Positions 39,539 to 47,039 of a stretch of DNA of 64,000 nucleotides are shown here, piece after piece. The translations under genes were made by a program, and so were the position numbers. The notes below the pieces were generated by a model. The model was not told where the DNA came from and ran no database searches. It saw nothing but the letters and a program-made list of their open reading frames with translations. The DNA is from Tritrichomonas musculus (lineage: Eukaryota > Parabasalia > Tritrichomonadida > Tritrichomonadidae): the NCBI GenBank assembly GCA_039105265.1, contig JAPFFF010000008.1:5766001-5830000 (forward strand). The letters run 5' to 3'. Within the stretch, counting starts at the first letter, position 1; the number at the start of each line of letters is the position of its first letter.

Positions 39539-40246
39539 TCATTCCTGATAATGACTAATATATTCATCTATTAACCTCTTTAATTTATCTAAACATGTTT
39601 TTGAAGCAGTAATGATAGAACTATAAATTGAAACATCATTTGTACCAAAATTCTTACGAATAATATCTTTTATATCTCTATTTGGTGTCATAGCTATTGG
39701 CATATTATCTTTGAAATACCATTGATTTTTTTCTTTTGGTTTGATATCACGATAATAATCTTTATGACGTTTGACTAAATGTAATTTAACTTTTTCTGGA
39801 TTATCTTTTAATTCTTCTAACCAAATTAAGAATTTATAATCATATTCTCTATTTTTAGGTACTAATCTTGGTTTTTGTTCTTGTCTTTGTTTTTCAAAAT
39901 ACTCATCTAATAATTTTAGAACAAAGAATGAATAAGTAGGTGAAGCCCAAATTGCTATATGATTTACTAATAATTTATGAATATAAATTCCTTTCAAATT
40001 ATTCGGTAAATTTGGTCGATTTTCTAATAACTTTTGGTCGGGCGGAATTCCGACTGACTCAGAAATAAATTGAAATAACTCCTTTGTTTGTTTATTTTCA
40101 TTCCAATGCTTAATTTTCTTTGTTGATTGACAAGCACTAATTATACTATTTGCTTGAAACATATTATCTTTCTTTGAACGTATAATCCGTAAATGTTCAT
40201 TATATTGTAACCATTCATAATTTTCATTTATTGGCTCTACTATCAT
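39539..40246 (-). CDS. KilA-N domain protein
   Basis: 235 residues. The N-terminal half carries the KilA-N pattern: FQANSIISACQSTKKIKHW followed by NENKQTKELF at about 31-60, then YIHKLLVNHIAIWASPTYS and FFVLKLLDEYF at about 88-117. KilA-N is a DNA-binding domain frequent in large DNA viruses, phages and Polinton relatives and is usually regulatory. The C-terminal half is lysine-rich with an aromatic patch and no recognised domain. Unlike its neighbours the gene lacks a clear CGGTTTTGACA box, which would fit a regulator expressed at a different time (inference). Confidence 0.82.
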   Translation of the reverse strand: MIVEPINENYEWLQYNEHLRIIRSKKDNMFQANSIISACQSTKKIKHWNENKQTKELFQFISESVGIPPDQKLLENRPNLPNNLKGIYIHKLLVNHIAIWASPTYSFFVLKLLDEYFEKQRQEQKPRLVPKNREYDYKFLIWLEELKDNPEKVKLHLVKRHKDYYRDIKPKEKNQWYFKDNMPIAMTPNRDIKDIIRKNFGTNDVSIYSSIITASKTCLDKLKRLIDEYISHYQE

Positions 40247-40294
40247 TTTTGTTTTTGTAAGAGGATAAAAAAATAAAAAGATAAATTAAATTTA

Positions 40295-40672
40295 TTAATC
40301 TTCATCATCCATTAGAAATTTTTGAAAAGAACTTATTTCAGCTATTAAAGCTCTTTTTTGAACTTTGTATTGATCAAAACTATCTTGATATTCTTTCCAT
40401 GCTGATTTCTCTTCTGTCTCAAGTTCAGTTTTTATTTTTTCATGATCTTCAATAATTGAATCAATTTGTATATCTTCGAAATCTCTTTTGAGTTTATATA
40501 AGTTGTGTAAATCTTCACCATTATACCGTTGACAAAAAGAAATATCTTTCTCTTTTACTTTTGCTTCAGCCAAACGATTCATAGCATCATAGAATTCACT
40601 CATTGATTTTTTGAGTTTATCTTTCTTGTCCTCTATTAAATTTTGAAATACTACTTGAGGAACTCTCTTCAT
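40295..40672 (-). CDS. Small coiled-coil protein
   Basis: 125 residues starting MKRVPQVVFQNL. The frame extends ten codons to 40702, but those bases are the CGGTTTTGACA box and initiator, which in the sister genes lie upstream of the ATG; hence the inner start. Mostly helical with a long acidic coiled coil and an MDDED end. Divergent from the gene at 40711. No family recognised. Confidence 0.68.
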   Translation of the reverse strand: MKRVPQVVFQNLIEDKKDKLKKSMSEFYDAMNRLAEAKVKEKDISFCQRYNGEDLHNLYKLKRDFEDIQIDSIIEDHEKIKTELETEEKSAWKEYQDSFDQYKVQKRALIAEISSFQKFLMDDED

Positions 40673-40679
40673 AAAAAGT

Positions 40680-40694
40680 GAAGTGTCAAAACCG
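40680..40694 (-). promoter_or_regulatory. CGGTTTTGACA box deciding the start of the gene at 40672
   Basis: Coding strand CGGTTTTGACACTTC then ACTTTTTATG. Its position inside the longest frame is the reason the inner ATG is chosen. Confidence 0.75.
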
Positions 40695-40710
40695 TTATTC
40701 ATTTTTTTAA

Positions 40711-40998
40711 ATGTTGCCTACTCATAGTTTGAATCTACTCAAAGAAAATTTGAATAGTTCAATTGATGAATTAATTAGACAAATACATAGTGTTGAAGAA
40801 TTTGAAATAGAGATTCTGTCATTAAAGAATGATCCTGATTATGAAAGTTTCCTAGAGGAATTAGAGAAAGAGAAACAAAAATATGAATCCAAAAAAGCTG
40901 AAGTAATTCAAAACACTCAAACCTTAATCAACTTCATCGAACAAAAAAAATCAACCACACCGAAAAAAATAAAATTATCAGTCATATTGAAAGAGTAA
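40711..40998 (+). CDS. Small coiled-coil protein
   Basis: 95 residues, plus strand, start after TTCATTTTTTTAA, which holds a trichomonad initiator match. Heptad-rich from about 8 to 75, then a basic end (KKSTTPKKIKLSVILKE). The stop reads TAAA. It is divergent from the coiled-coil gene at 40672, with whose promoter it overlaps. Confidence 0.68.
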   Translation: MLPTHSLNLLKENLNSSIDELIRQIHSVEEFEIEILSLKNDPDYESFLEELEKEKQKYESKKAEVIQNTQTLINFIEQKKSTTPKKIKLSVILKE

Positions 40999-41017
40999 AA
41001 AATTATTTTTTATTTAT

Positions 41018-41287
41018 TTAACCTTTGTTAATTATTTCTTGGAGTTCTTCCAATTTTTGTTTTAATTCTAGTTGAGACGGATCAACCAATTTCTTGATTT
41101 CATTCATTTTCTTATTGAGAGCTTTCTGATATTTTTGGAATTGATATTGGAGGTTGATTTGTGAAACCAGAATCTCCTGTAGGCCATCCATCGTTTCTTT
41201 TATTTTCTCCCTTGTTTCTTCCAAGCTGCCAATGTTCATTTTAAACATTTCATTTTGACTTTTTGATTCTTCTATGGATTCATGCAT
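41018..41287 (-). CDS. Small coiled-coil protein
   Basis: 89 residues, coiled coil over most of its length (LEETREKIKETMDGLQEILV; LELKQKLEELQEIIN). Convergent with the gene at 40711. Its putative promoter box, a diverged form (GGTCTGACATAACCG on the plus strand at 41343-41357), is some 55 bases from the start. No family recognised. Confidence 0.6.
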   Translation of the reverse strand: MHESIEESKSQNEMFKMNIGSLEETREKIKETMDGLQEILVSQINLQYQFQKYQKALNKKMNEIKKLVDPSQLELKQKLEELQEIINKG

Positions 41288-41342
41288 TGTATCCCATTTC
41301 TTTCACCGTCGTCACTATCACTTGTTTGCATTAATAAAAAAT

Positions 41343-41382
41343 GGTCTGACATAACCGTTTTAACCGCTTTCATTTTTATTAA
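41343..41382. promoter_or_regulatory. Divergent promoter between coiled-coil and surface-protein genes
   Basis: Contains a diverged CGGTTTTGACA box in the minus sense. In the plus sense AACCGCTTTCATTTTTATT precedes the ATG at 41383; the same string, AACCGCTTTCATTTTTATT, precedes the gene at 43004 on the minus strand. TCATT is an initiator match. Confidence 0.65.
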
Positions 41383-42708
41383 ATGTTCGTTATCTTTTTG
41401 ATACTCATTAATCGCCCATCAATTGAAGGAATACCTGATGATGCTGAATGGATTTCTTGTTTTGATTGGGAAATTGTTAATGGAGAATGGAAATCAGTTA
41501 TACCAAATGATGACTTATCATGTTGGACAAATTATGCAACAACAAACAATTTAACACTTAAACAATCATTTACTGCCAGGAAATTTTGGATCATTGGAAA
41601 AATTTCTACCCGTCATGATGAGGCCGAACTTTTATGGAATTCTCAAAAATATCTCATCAATGAATATTCCAACGTTGAACAAGATTGGATAATTGTTTTT
41701 GAATCAAATGAATTTCCCCTAATGCTAACAAATATTATTATTAATGTTCAACAACATAGAAGCACCCAATTTCGAGGTATTGCATATTTAAGACAGGAAT
41801 CTTTATCTCCAGCAATTGAAGGAATACCTGATAATGCTGAATATATTCCATGTAATGACTGGGAAATTGTAAGTGGAAATTGGTTAGATAAAGATGATGA
41901 TCCATCAAATGTGAACAATCCATATCATAGATGTTTTGTTTCTGGTTCTTCAGAAGGAGTCAAAAAGATAACATTTTATGGTTCTAAATTTTGGATAATT
42001 GTTATGAATTCAAATTCTTTTTACCAAGGTGATCTTTTATGGAATTCAGAACATTATCTCTTTCCTGAAAAAATGTTACCAAATAATAAACCTTTTTTGA
42101 TTGCTTATGAATCACCAACATTCTCACCAATTGATACAACATTATTAATTACTATTCAACATAATGAAATCGGATTACGTGGGTTATTCTATCTCAAAGA
42201 TCCTCCAATTCAAACACCATCACGTTCACCATCTCTTTCACCATCACGTTCACCATCACATTCACCATCACGTTCACCATCACGTTCACCATCATTTTCA
42301 CCATCACGTTCACCAACATTCGCCCATCTCTTTCACCAACATTCCACCCATCATTTTCACCATCACGTTCACCATCTTTATCTCCATCATTTCACCATCT
42401 TTATCTCCAACATTTAGTCCATCATCTTTATCTCCAACATTTAGTCCATCTTTATCTCCATCACATTCAGTCCATCTTTTCAATTCACTATATCAGATCA
42501 ATTCTCTGAATCCTATTTTTTCAATTTCTCATATCAATTCTCTCCATCAGATATTGAACAAAAAAATGTATCAAAAATAATAGGTTTATCTGTATCTATT
42601 CCATTACTAATTCTCATGATTCTTGCTCTTGGAATTATCTTTTACAAAAATCAAACCAAATTTCAAACTGAAAATTTTCATTCAGACTCTGACTCAGTTG
42701 GACTTTAA
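41383..42708 (+). pseudogene. Two-domain surface/attachment protein with Ser-Pro stalk (Polinton part, looks broken)
   Basis: The locus starts with a hydrophobic leader (MFVIFLILI). Two homologous domains of about 130 residues follow, each beginning IEGIPD-x-AE and sharing DWEIV-x-G, FWII, LLWNS and RG-x-x-YL. Then comes a long Ser-Pro-Arg repeat like the stalks of cell-surface glycoproteins. Sequence able to encode a hydrophobic anchor lies near the 3' end of the locus. As it stands the gene looks broken, with about one or two breaks in its repeat-rich part. The plan suggests a membrane-anchored attachment protein, possibly taken from a host. No family name can be given. Confidence 0.65.
42218..42480 (+). 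repeat. Ser-Pro repeat tract in the surface-protein gene
   Basis: About 260 bases made of variants of CACCATCACGTTCACCATC and TTTATCTCCAACATTTAGTCC. Such short-period tracts are prone to slippage. Confidence 0.8.
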
Positions 42709-42743
42709 AAAATTAAATAAACAAATTTAATCTTTTTTATTTA

Positions 42744-43004
42744 TTAAGGAGTAGTTAAAATTTTCTCTCTTGAATTGTAGATTTGAATCTTATTAAAGAA
42801 ATCATGTTCAATCATTGTTGTGAAAACAAATGGTGTGTTATGAACTTCTTTCTTAAATCGATCAAGATTGTTATTTTCAAGATCATTGATCATAACATTT
42901 AATTTGAACATGAAAAATAACTTTAAATGTCGGAAATCAGACACGATATCATTTTTGAACAATTTTCTAAATTCTAATTCAAGGTCTTGTTCAGTAACAG
43001 TCAT
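42744..43004 (-). CDS. Small helical protein
   Basis: 86 residues starting MTVTEQDLELEF; helical with Phe/Leu-rich stretches (HLKLFFMFKLNVMINDL). The promoter is the AACCGCTTTCATTTTTATT variant shared with the surface-protein gene, so the two may be expressed together. No family recognised. Confidence 0.65.
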   Translation of the reverse strand: MTVTEQDLELEFRKLFKNDIVSDFRHLKLFFMFKLNVMINDLENNNLDRFKKEVHNTPFVFTTMIEHDFFNKIQIYNSREKILTTP

Positions 43005-43039
43005 AAATAAAAATGAAAGCGGTTAAAAAACGGTTATGT

Positions 43040-43303
43040 TTATTTATTCTTTAACGTTTCTTCCAATTTTTGGAAATTCTCTCTGTTGGAAGTTGCTAAA
43101 ATCCCAACTGTTATTAGTAAAGAATGTAATTGTTCTTGTCTCTCTGGACGAGAATCATTTTTTAAATCAATTTCTTGATCAAAGAATTCTTCAGTCATTT
43201 TGATCATTTGATCACAAGTTTTTTCAATTTCACCTCTAGTGAATTTTAATAAATTTATTAATTCTTTTTGTTTTTCACTAGGTAAACTTTGTTGGCCCTG
43301 CAT
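43040..43303 (-). CDS. Small coiled-coil protein
   Basis: 87 residues, helical (KQKELINLLKFTRGEIEKTC; MTEEFFDQEIDL). Its leader (AAAAAGTTCATTTTTTTAAATG) has an initiator match TCATT but no CGGTTTTGACA box. The GC-rich 11-bp repeat array lies 100 bases upstream. No family recognised. Confidence 0.65.
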   Translation of the reverse strand: MQGQQSLPSEKQKELINLLKFTRGEIEKTCDQMIKMTEEFFDQEIDLKNDSRPERQEQLHSLLITVGILATSNRENFQKLEETLKNK

Positions 43304-43407
43304 TTAAAAAAATGAACTTTTTGAGAATAAAAATTTTTATATAAAATTTTAGCTGGACATTTATGAAAAATTTTTTATTAAACTTTTTGTGAGTGAAAAT
43401 TTTGATT

Positions 43408-43460
43408 GACGTCGCGTCGACGCTGCGTTGACGTCACGTTGACGTCGTGTTGATGTGGAT
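43408..43460. repeat. GC-rich 11-bp iteron-like array (about five units)
   Basis: Units begin at 43408, 43419, 43430, 43441 and 43452 with the pattern GACGTCRYGTT, the last one partial and diverged. They stand out in AT-rich DNA. The array overlaps the last codons of the gene at 43434-44006. It may bind a protein, for example as a replication or segregation site or a boundary between transcripts. A purely coding repeat is unlikely, since most of it lies past the stop. Confidence 0.75.
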
Positions 43461-44006
43461 AATTTTTTCTTTTTTCAATTTATAACAAATTTTATTTTTT
43501 CCAAGAATCGTTCTCTGTTTTGATTTAAAATATTTTTTAACATTATTCAATTTTCCAAATCCATTTTTTGAATGATGAGTATGAAAATATGAATTATAGA
43601 GGAAAGTAATTTCATCAGATTTGTATTCATAATTTTTATCAAGGGTTTGAATGAAATCCTTGAAATGATTTCTTGGGTCAATTTTATCATGGTAACTTTT
43701 TCCAAATTCATCTTGTGGGTTTGGTGGTCTTGGATTTCCGTGACGGTTTGGATTTGCTGGATGTTCTTCTAATTGTTTTTCTACAATTTGATTGATTCCT
43801 GCATAAAATTCTTCTTCGTTTGGAGACGTTGATGTATTTATTGGTTGAGGTTCATTAAAATCACGGTCGATTTCCCATTCATCAATTTCATTATTGACAA
43901 CAAAGTTTTGAAAACTATTATTTAAATTTTGCATGTTTGGTGATAATTGATATTGAGGTGAACCCCCAGTTGAATAGTGTAGAGGTAATTCGTTATCACT
44001 TGACAT
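43434..44006 (-). CDS. Protein of unknown function, divergent from the helicase
   Basis: 190 residues. The first 115 are polar and probably disordered (LPLHYSTGGSPQYQLSPN). The C-terminal 75 form a basic, aromatic-rich domain (NHFKDFIQTLDKNYEYKSDE, FGKLNNVKKYFKSKQRTILG). It shares the 44007-44056 promoter with the SF3 helicase, so a role in replication is plausible. No family recognised. Confidence 0.65.
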   Translation of the reverse strand: MSSDNELPLHYSTGGSPQYQLSPNMQNLNNSFQNFVVNNEIDEWEIDRDFNEPQPINTSTSPNEEEFYAGINQIVEKQLEEHPANPNRHGNPRPPNPQDEFGKSYHDKIDPRNHFKDFIQTLDKNYEYKSDEITFLYNSYFHTHHSKNGFGKLNNVKKYFKSKQRTILGKNKICYKLKKEKIIHINTTST

Positions 44007-44024
44007 TAATTAAAAAATGAAAAA

Positions 44025-44051
44025 CGGTTTTGACAGTCACTTTTATTTTTG
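44025..44051 (+). promoter_or_regulatory. CGGTTTTGACA box of the helicase gene
   Basis: Reads CGGTTTTGACAGTCAC and then TTTTATTTTTG, five bases before the ATG at 44057. TCACTT is an initiator match. The box excludes the upstream TTG as start. Confidence 0.8.
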
Positions 44052-44056
44052 TATCG

Positions 44057-45760
44057 ATGAATCAACCAACCCTCCTCTCTGATGATTTCTTAATTCCCGA
44101 AGCTAGACAAATGGAAAATATAAATGAGAATGTCTTTCCTCAATATCAAGGTCAAGAGTTTCATGATCGTGATTTTCAAATAAATACAAATCTCATTCAA
44201 TTGTTTCCTGATGATGTTGTTGGATTATTAAATTTATTTGAACCAACACTTGAAAATTTAACAACTTCTATCAAATATATATTTCGTTCTCCATTTGTTT
44301 CAAACGTTTTGTATGATATTGTGAAAAATTGGTACTTATCAAATCAAGATAATTCTGAACAAGATCTTCAAGCAATTGGTAGTCAAGAAAATCATCCAGA
44401 AGTTTCAAATCATTGGATCTTCCCAATTTTGAATGCACTCTCAGAATCTCAAAGAAATGTTATTTGGGAGAAATATTTCAATAATACAATTAACCAATTT
44501 GTTCAAATTGATTTTGGTGAAAATTGTTCAATAATCTCATTTAAAAATAAGAATTATGAAAGAAAATATTCTTCTACTGGAATTCGTGTTGGGGATTTCT
44601 TTACTGATTTCAAAAAAGTTTGTTGTTATATTCAACTAGACAATATCTTCATAATTAAACAATCAAATACGTTAGAAATGTTAAATCCTACTCAATTTGC
44701 GCCAATATTGAAAAATATTAAATTAGGGTATTCAAAAGTTGGTAAAAATACAAAGAAAGCAATTACTGCATTTGATGTTGTTTCCTTTGGGAAGAATATG
44801 GATTTCATTACTTATGAATCAATGAAATTCTATTCCGAAGATCCAAACATTTTTTCATATTTTCATTGGTATCCTTATTCAAGATTAATTCTTTGTACAC
44901 AAAATGTGATTCAACCATATTTGGATCATATTTTTAGAGTTATTGCAAATTCTAACCAAGAATTATATGATTATATCATTAAATGGATTTCATTTATTTT
45001 TCAACATCCAGATGGTAAAACAGGTACTGCATTAGTTCTTATTGGTATACAGGGTTGTGGGAAAAATACATTTACTAATGTTCTTTGTCAACTTTTAGGT
45101 GAATATTCTGATCCAAATGCAAACTTTGATAATATTACAAGCAATTTTAATTTACAAATCTTAAACAAAAAATTATTGGTATGTTCAGAAAAGGAAGATA
45201 TTAATAAAAACGATCGAAAATATCTTAAACAACATGAAAGATTAAAAACGTTAATCACAGAAAGATTCGCTCCTATTGAAGGAAAACATAGAAATCCTGA
45301 ATCTAAAGAAAATGTTGCCAATTTCATCTTCTTAACAAACAATCCTGCTCCTATTCGAATTGATGAAGACGATAGAAGATTTGTTGTTACAAATTGTTAT
45401 CCAATGAAAGGCCAAGACTATTTTCAACCTTTACGTAATCTAATTAAGAGGGACGATTTCAAAAACAATTTAATTACTTTTTTCTTGACTGTTGATTTAT
45501 CAAATTTCTATCCAGCACAATTTCCTACAACTGAGGCAAGAATGAATTTAATGAACTTTTCAAAATCTCCTGAAAAATTATTTATTGAGGAAAACTTACA
45601 AAAATTCAGAAATGGTTATGTAGCTTTTGAAGCCTGGACTGAATTTAAAAAATGGGCAAAAGCAAAAAATTTCAGATCCATAACTTATCAAGAATTTCAC
45701 CAAAAAATTTTACAATACTGCTCATTCAATAATAATGATAAGAAATATAGATTAAGGTAA
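44057..45760 (+). CDS. Superfamily 3 (D5/P4-like) helicase
   Basis: 567 residues from the ATG just after the promoter box. Walker A GIQGCGKNT lies at about 330-338. A B-type motif, KLLVCSEKED, lies at about 372-381. The superfamily 3 motif C strand NFIFLTNNPAPIRID lies at about 422-436, followed by DDRRFVV. The N-terminal 230 residues have no recognised primase motif. SF3 helicases unwind DNA at viral origins; virophages and many large DNA viruses have one, while most Polintons do not. Upstream it shares a promoter with the gene at 43434, and downstream it is convergent with small coiled-coil genes. Confidence 0.9.
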   Translation: MNQPTLLSDDFLIPEARQMENINENVFPQYQGQEFHDRDFQINTNLIQLFPDDVVGLLNLFEPTLENLTTSIKYIFRSPFVSNVLYDIVKNWYLSNQDNSEQDLQAIGSQENHPEVSNHWIFPILNALSESQRNVIWEKYFNNTINQFVQIDFGENCSIISFKNKNYERKYSSTGIRVGDFFTDFKKVCCYIQLDNIFIIKQSNTLEMLNPTQFAPILKNIKLGYSKVGKNTKKAITAFDVVSFGKNMDFITYESMKFYSEDPNIFSYFHWYPYSRLILCTQNVIQPYLDHIFRVIANSNQELYDYIIKWISFIFQHPDGKTGTALVLIGIQGCGKNTFTNVLCQLLGEYSDPNANFDNITSNFNLQILNKKLLVCSEKEDINKNDRKYLKQHERLKTLITERFAPIEGKHRNPESKENVANFIFLTNNPAPIRIDEDDRRFVVTNCYPMKGQDYFQPLRNLIKRDDFKNNLITFFLTVDLSNFYPAQFPTTEARMNLMNFSKSPEKLFIEENLQKFRNGYVAFEAWTEFKKWAKAKNFRSITYQEFHQKILQYCSFNNNDKKYRLR

Positions 45761-45763
45761 CTT

Positions 45764-45961
45764 TTATTTATTTAATTCTTTTCTTAAAAGTTCAATTTCT
45801 TTTTCTACTTTGTCTCTTTCTCTTCGTAAATCCATTAATTTTCTAAAATCTTTATCATCATAAACCCTTTGATTACCAATAATCCCTGCCTTTTTTTCGA
45901 TGTCATTTATTTGTTCATCTAAGATATCCCATTTCTCGTAAGCTTCTTGCAATTTAGACAT
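45764..45961 (-). CDS. Small coiled-coil protein (family of three)
   Basis: 65 residues. The end LRRERDKVEKEIELLRKEL is nearly repeated in the next gene (LRRERDRLRYQMKEIQERL). Its stop lies four bases from the end of the helicase gene. It has a CGGTTTTGACA-type box (CAGTTTTGACA form). Probably duplicated together with its promoter from its neighbours. Confidence 0.68.
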   Translation of the reverse strand: MSKLQEAYEKWDILDEQINDIEKKAGIIGNQRVYDDKDFRKLMDLRRERDKVEKEIELLRKELNK

Positions 45962-45979
45962 GAAAACAAAAATAAAAGT

Positions 45980-45994
45980 GAAGTGTCAAAACTG
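45980..45994 (-). promoter_or_regulatory. CAGTTTTGACA box
   Basis: Coding strand CAGTTTTGACACTTC then ACTTTTATTTTTGTTTTC and ATG at 45961; TCACTT is an initiator match. Confidence 0.75.
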
Positions 45995-45999
45995 CTTTT

Positions 46000-46260
46000 T
46001 TATTTAATTTCTCTTAATCGTTCTTGAATTTCTTTCATTTGATATCGGAGTCGGTCTCTTTCTCTTCGTAATCGTTCCAATTCTTCTTGATCATCCATCG
46101 ATAATTTGGATTCATCATAAATTATAATTGCATCCTCATTTGTGTAATGAGGTGCATTTTTTTGAATTCTTCTTATTTGTTTCCATTTTTCTTTCCATTC
46201 TTCTCGAAGACTTATTAATTTTTCTTCCAATTTTCCTTGAGATATTTCAATCGCAGTCAT
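46000..46260 (-). CDS. Small coiled-coil protein (family of three)
   Basis: 86 residues, mostly charged helix; ends in the LRRERDRLRYQMKEIQERL segment shared with the gene at 45764. Preceded by the same promoter box and spacing as its neighbours. No enzyme motif. Confidence 0.68.
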   Translation of the reverse strand: MTAIEISQGKLEEKLISLREEWKEKWKQIRRIQKNAPHYTNEDAIIIYDESKLSMDDQEELERLRRERDRLRYQMKEIQERLREIK

Positions 46261-46278
46261 AAATACAAAAATAAAAGT

Positions 46279-46293
46279 GAAGTGTCAAAACTG
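46279..46293 (-). promoter_or_regulatory. CAGTTTTGACA box
   Basis: Identical for more than 25 bases to the box at 45980, with the same distance to the ATG at 46260. Confidence 0.75.
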
Positions 46294-46309
46294 CTTTTTT
46301 ATTTAAAGT

Positions 46310-46987
46310 TTAGCTTTTTGGTCTTTTTTCTTCAATTTCTTGAACTCTTGCTTCAGCAATATTTTTTTGGATTATTTCCTTTTGAAATGAAAGAATACAG
46401 GCTTCATCCCAGAGTTGACTATTATTCTGCTTTATTTCTTCGTTACGTATCAATTCTTTCTGAAAAACTTCTTTGCCAAATTTTTTTGGCAAATCCCAAA
46501 TTTCTTTGTAACCAGTGGCTTTAATACATTTGTCAATTTCTTTTTTTTGTTGTCTCACTGCCACTAATTGTTCTTCCAAAGAGGAACTATCAGACATTTC
46601 TCGAACTCTTGCTGCAGCTATAAGTTGCCTGATAAAATCCATTTCCGTTAAGAGTTGATCTTCTTTGTCTTTGAGTCGTTTTTGTTCTTCATTCCTGATT
46701 TCGTTGAAATCAAAGTGTAAACGAATTGGTACTTCTTGATATTGTTTTCTCACTGCCACTAATTGTTCTTCCAAAGAGGAACTTTCCGACATTTCTTGAC
46801 TTCTTACTGCAGCAATCTTTTGTCTTATTTCCATTATTTCGTCAAAGAGAATACTTTCTTCGTCTTTGAGTGGATCTGCTTCTTCAGTCATGTTTGAAGA
46901 CATTAGCTTGAACCATTTTTCATGTACATCTTGATATTGTTTTCTCACGAGCTCTAATTGTTCTTCCCAATAAGTACGTTCAGCCAT
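46310..46987 (-). CDS. Coiled-coil protein with internal repeats (family of three)
   Basis: 225 residues built from about three copies of a 65-70 residue unit. Each has an EEQL-x-x-VR-x-Q segment (LEEQLVAVRKQYQEV; LEEQLVAVRQQKKEI; WEEQLELVRKQYQDV) and an 'IAAxRxxEMS(D/E)SSS' link. Near-identical DNA of about 65 bases at 46554-46618 and 46751-46815 shows recent internal duplication. The unit resembles the two shorter genes downstream, so the three form one expanding family. Function unknown. Confidence 0.7.
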   Translation of the reverse strand: MAERTYWEEQLELVRKQYQDVHEKWFKLMSSNMTEEADPLKDEESILFDEIMEIRQKIAAVRSQEMSESSSLEEQLVAVRKQYQEVPIRLHFDFNEIRNEEQKRLKDKEDQLLTEMDFIRQLIAAARVREMSDSSSLEEQLVAVRQQKKEIDKCIKATGYKEIWDLPKKFGKEVFQKELIRNEEIKQNNSQLWDEACILSFQKEIIQKNIAEARVQEIEEKRPKS

Positions 46988-47006
46988 GAAAACAAAAAAT
47001 AAAAGT

Positions 47007-47021
47007 GAAGTGTCAAAACCG
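47007..47021 (-). promoter_or_regulatory. CGGTTTTGACA box between coiled-coil and integrase genes
   Basis: Coding strand CGGTTTTGACACTTC then ACTTTTATTTTTTGTTTTC and ATG at 46987. The same 52-base gap must also hold the integrase promoter. Confidence 0.72.
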
Positions 47022-47039
47022 CTCTTTATTGAAATTTAA

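Noticed and set aside
43408-43460. CRISPR-like or satellite interpretation of the 11-bp array
   Set aside because: Units are contiguous without spacers, and only five are present.
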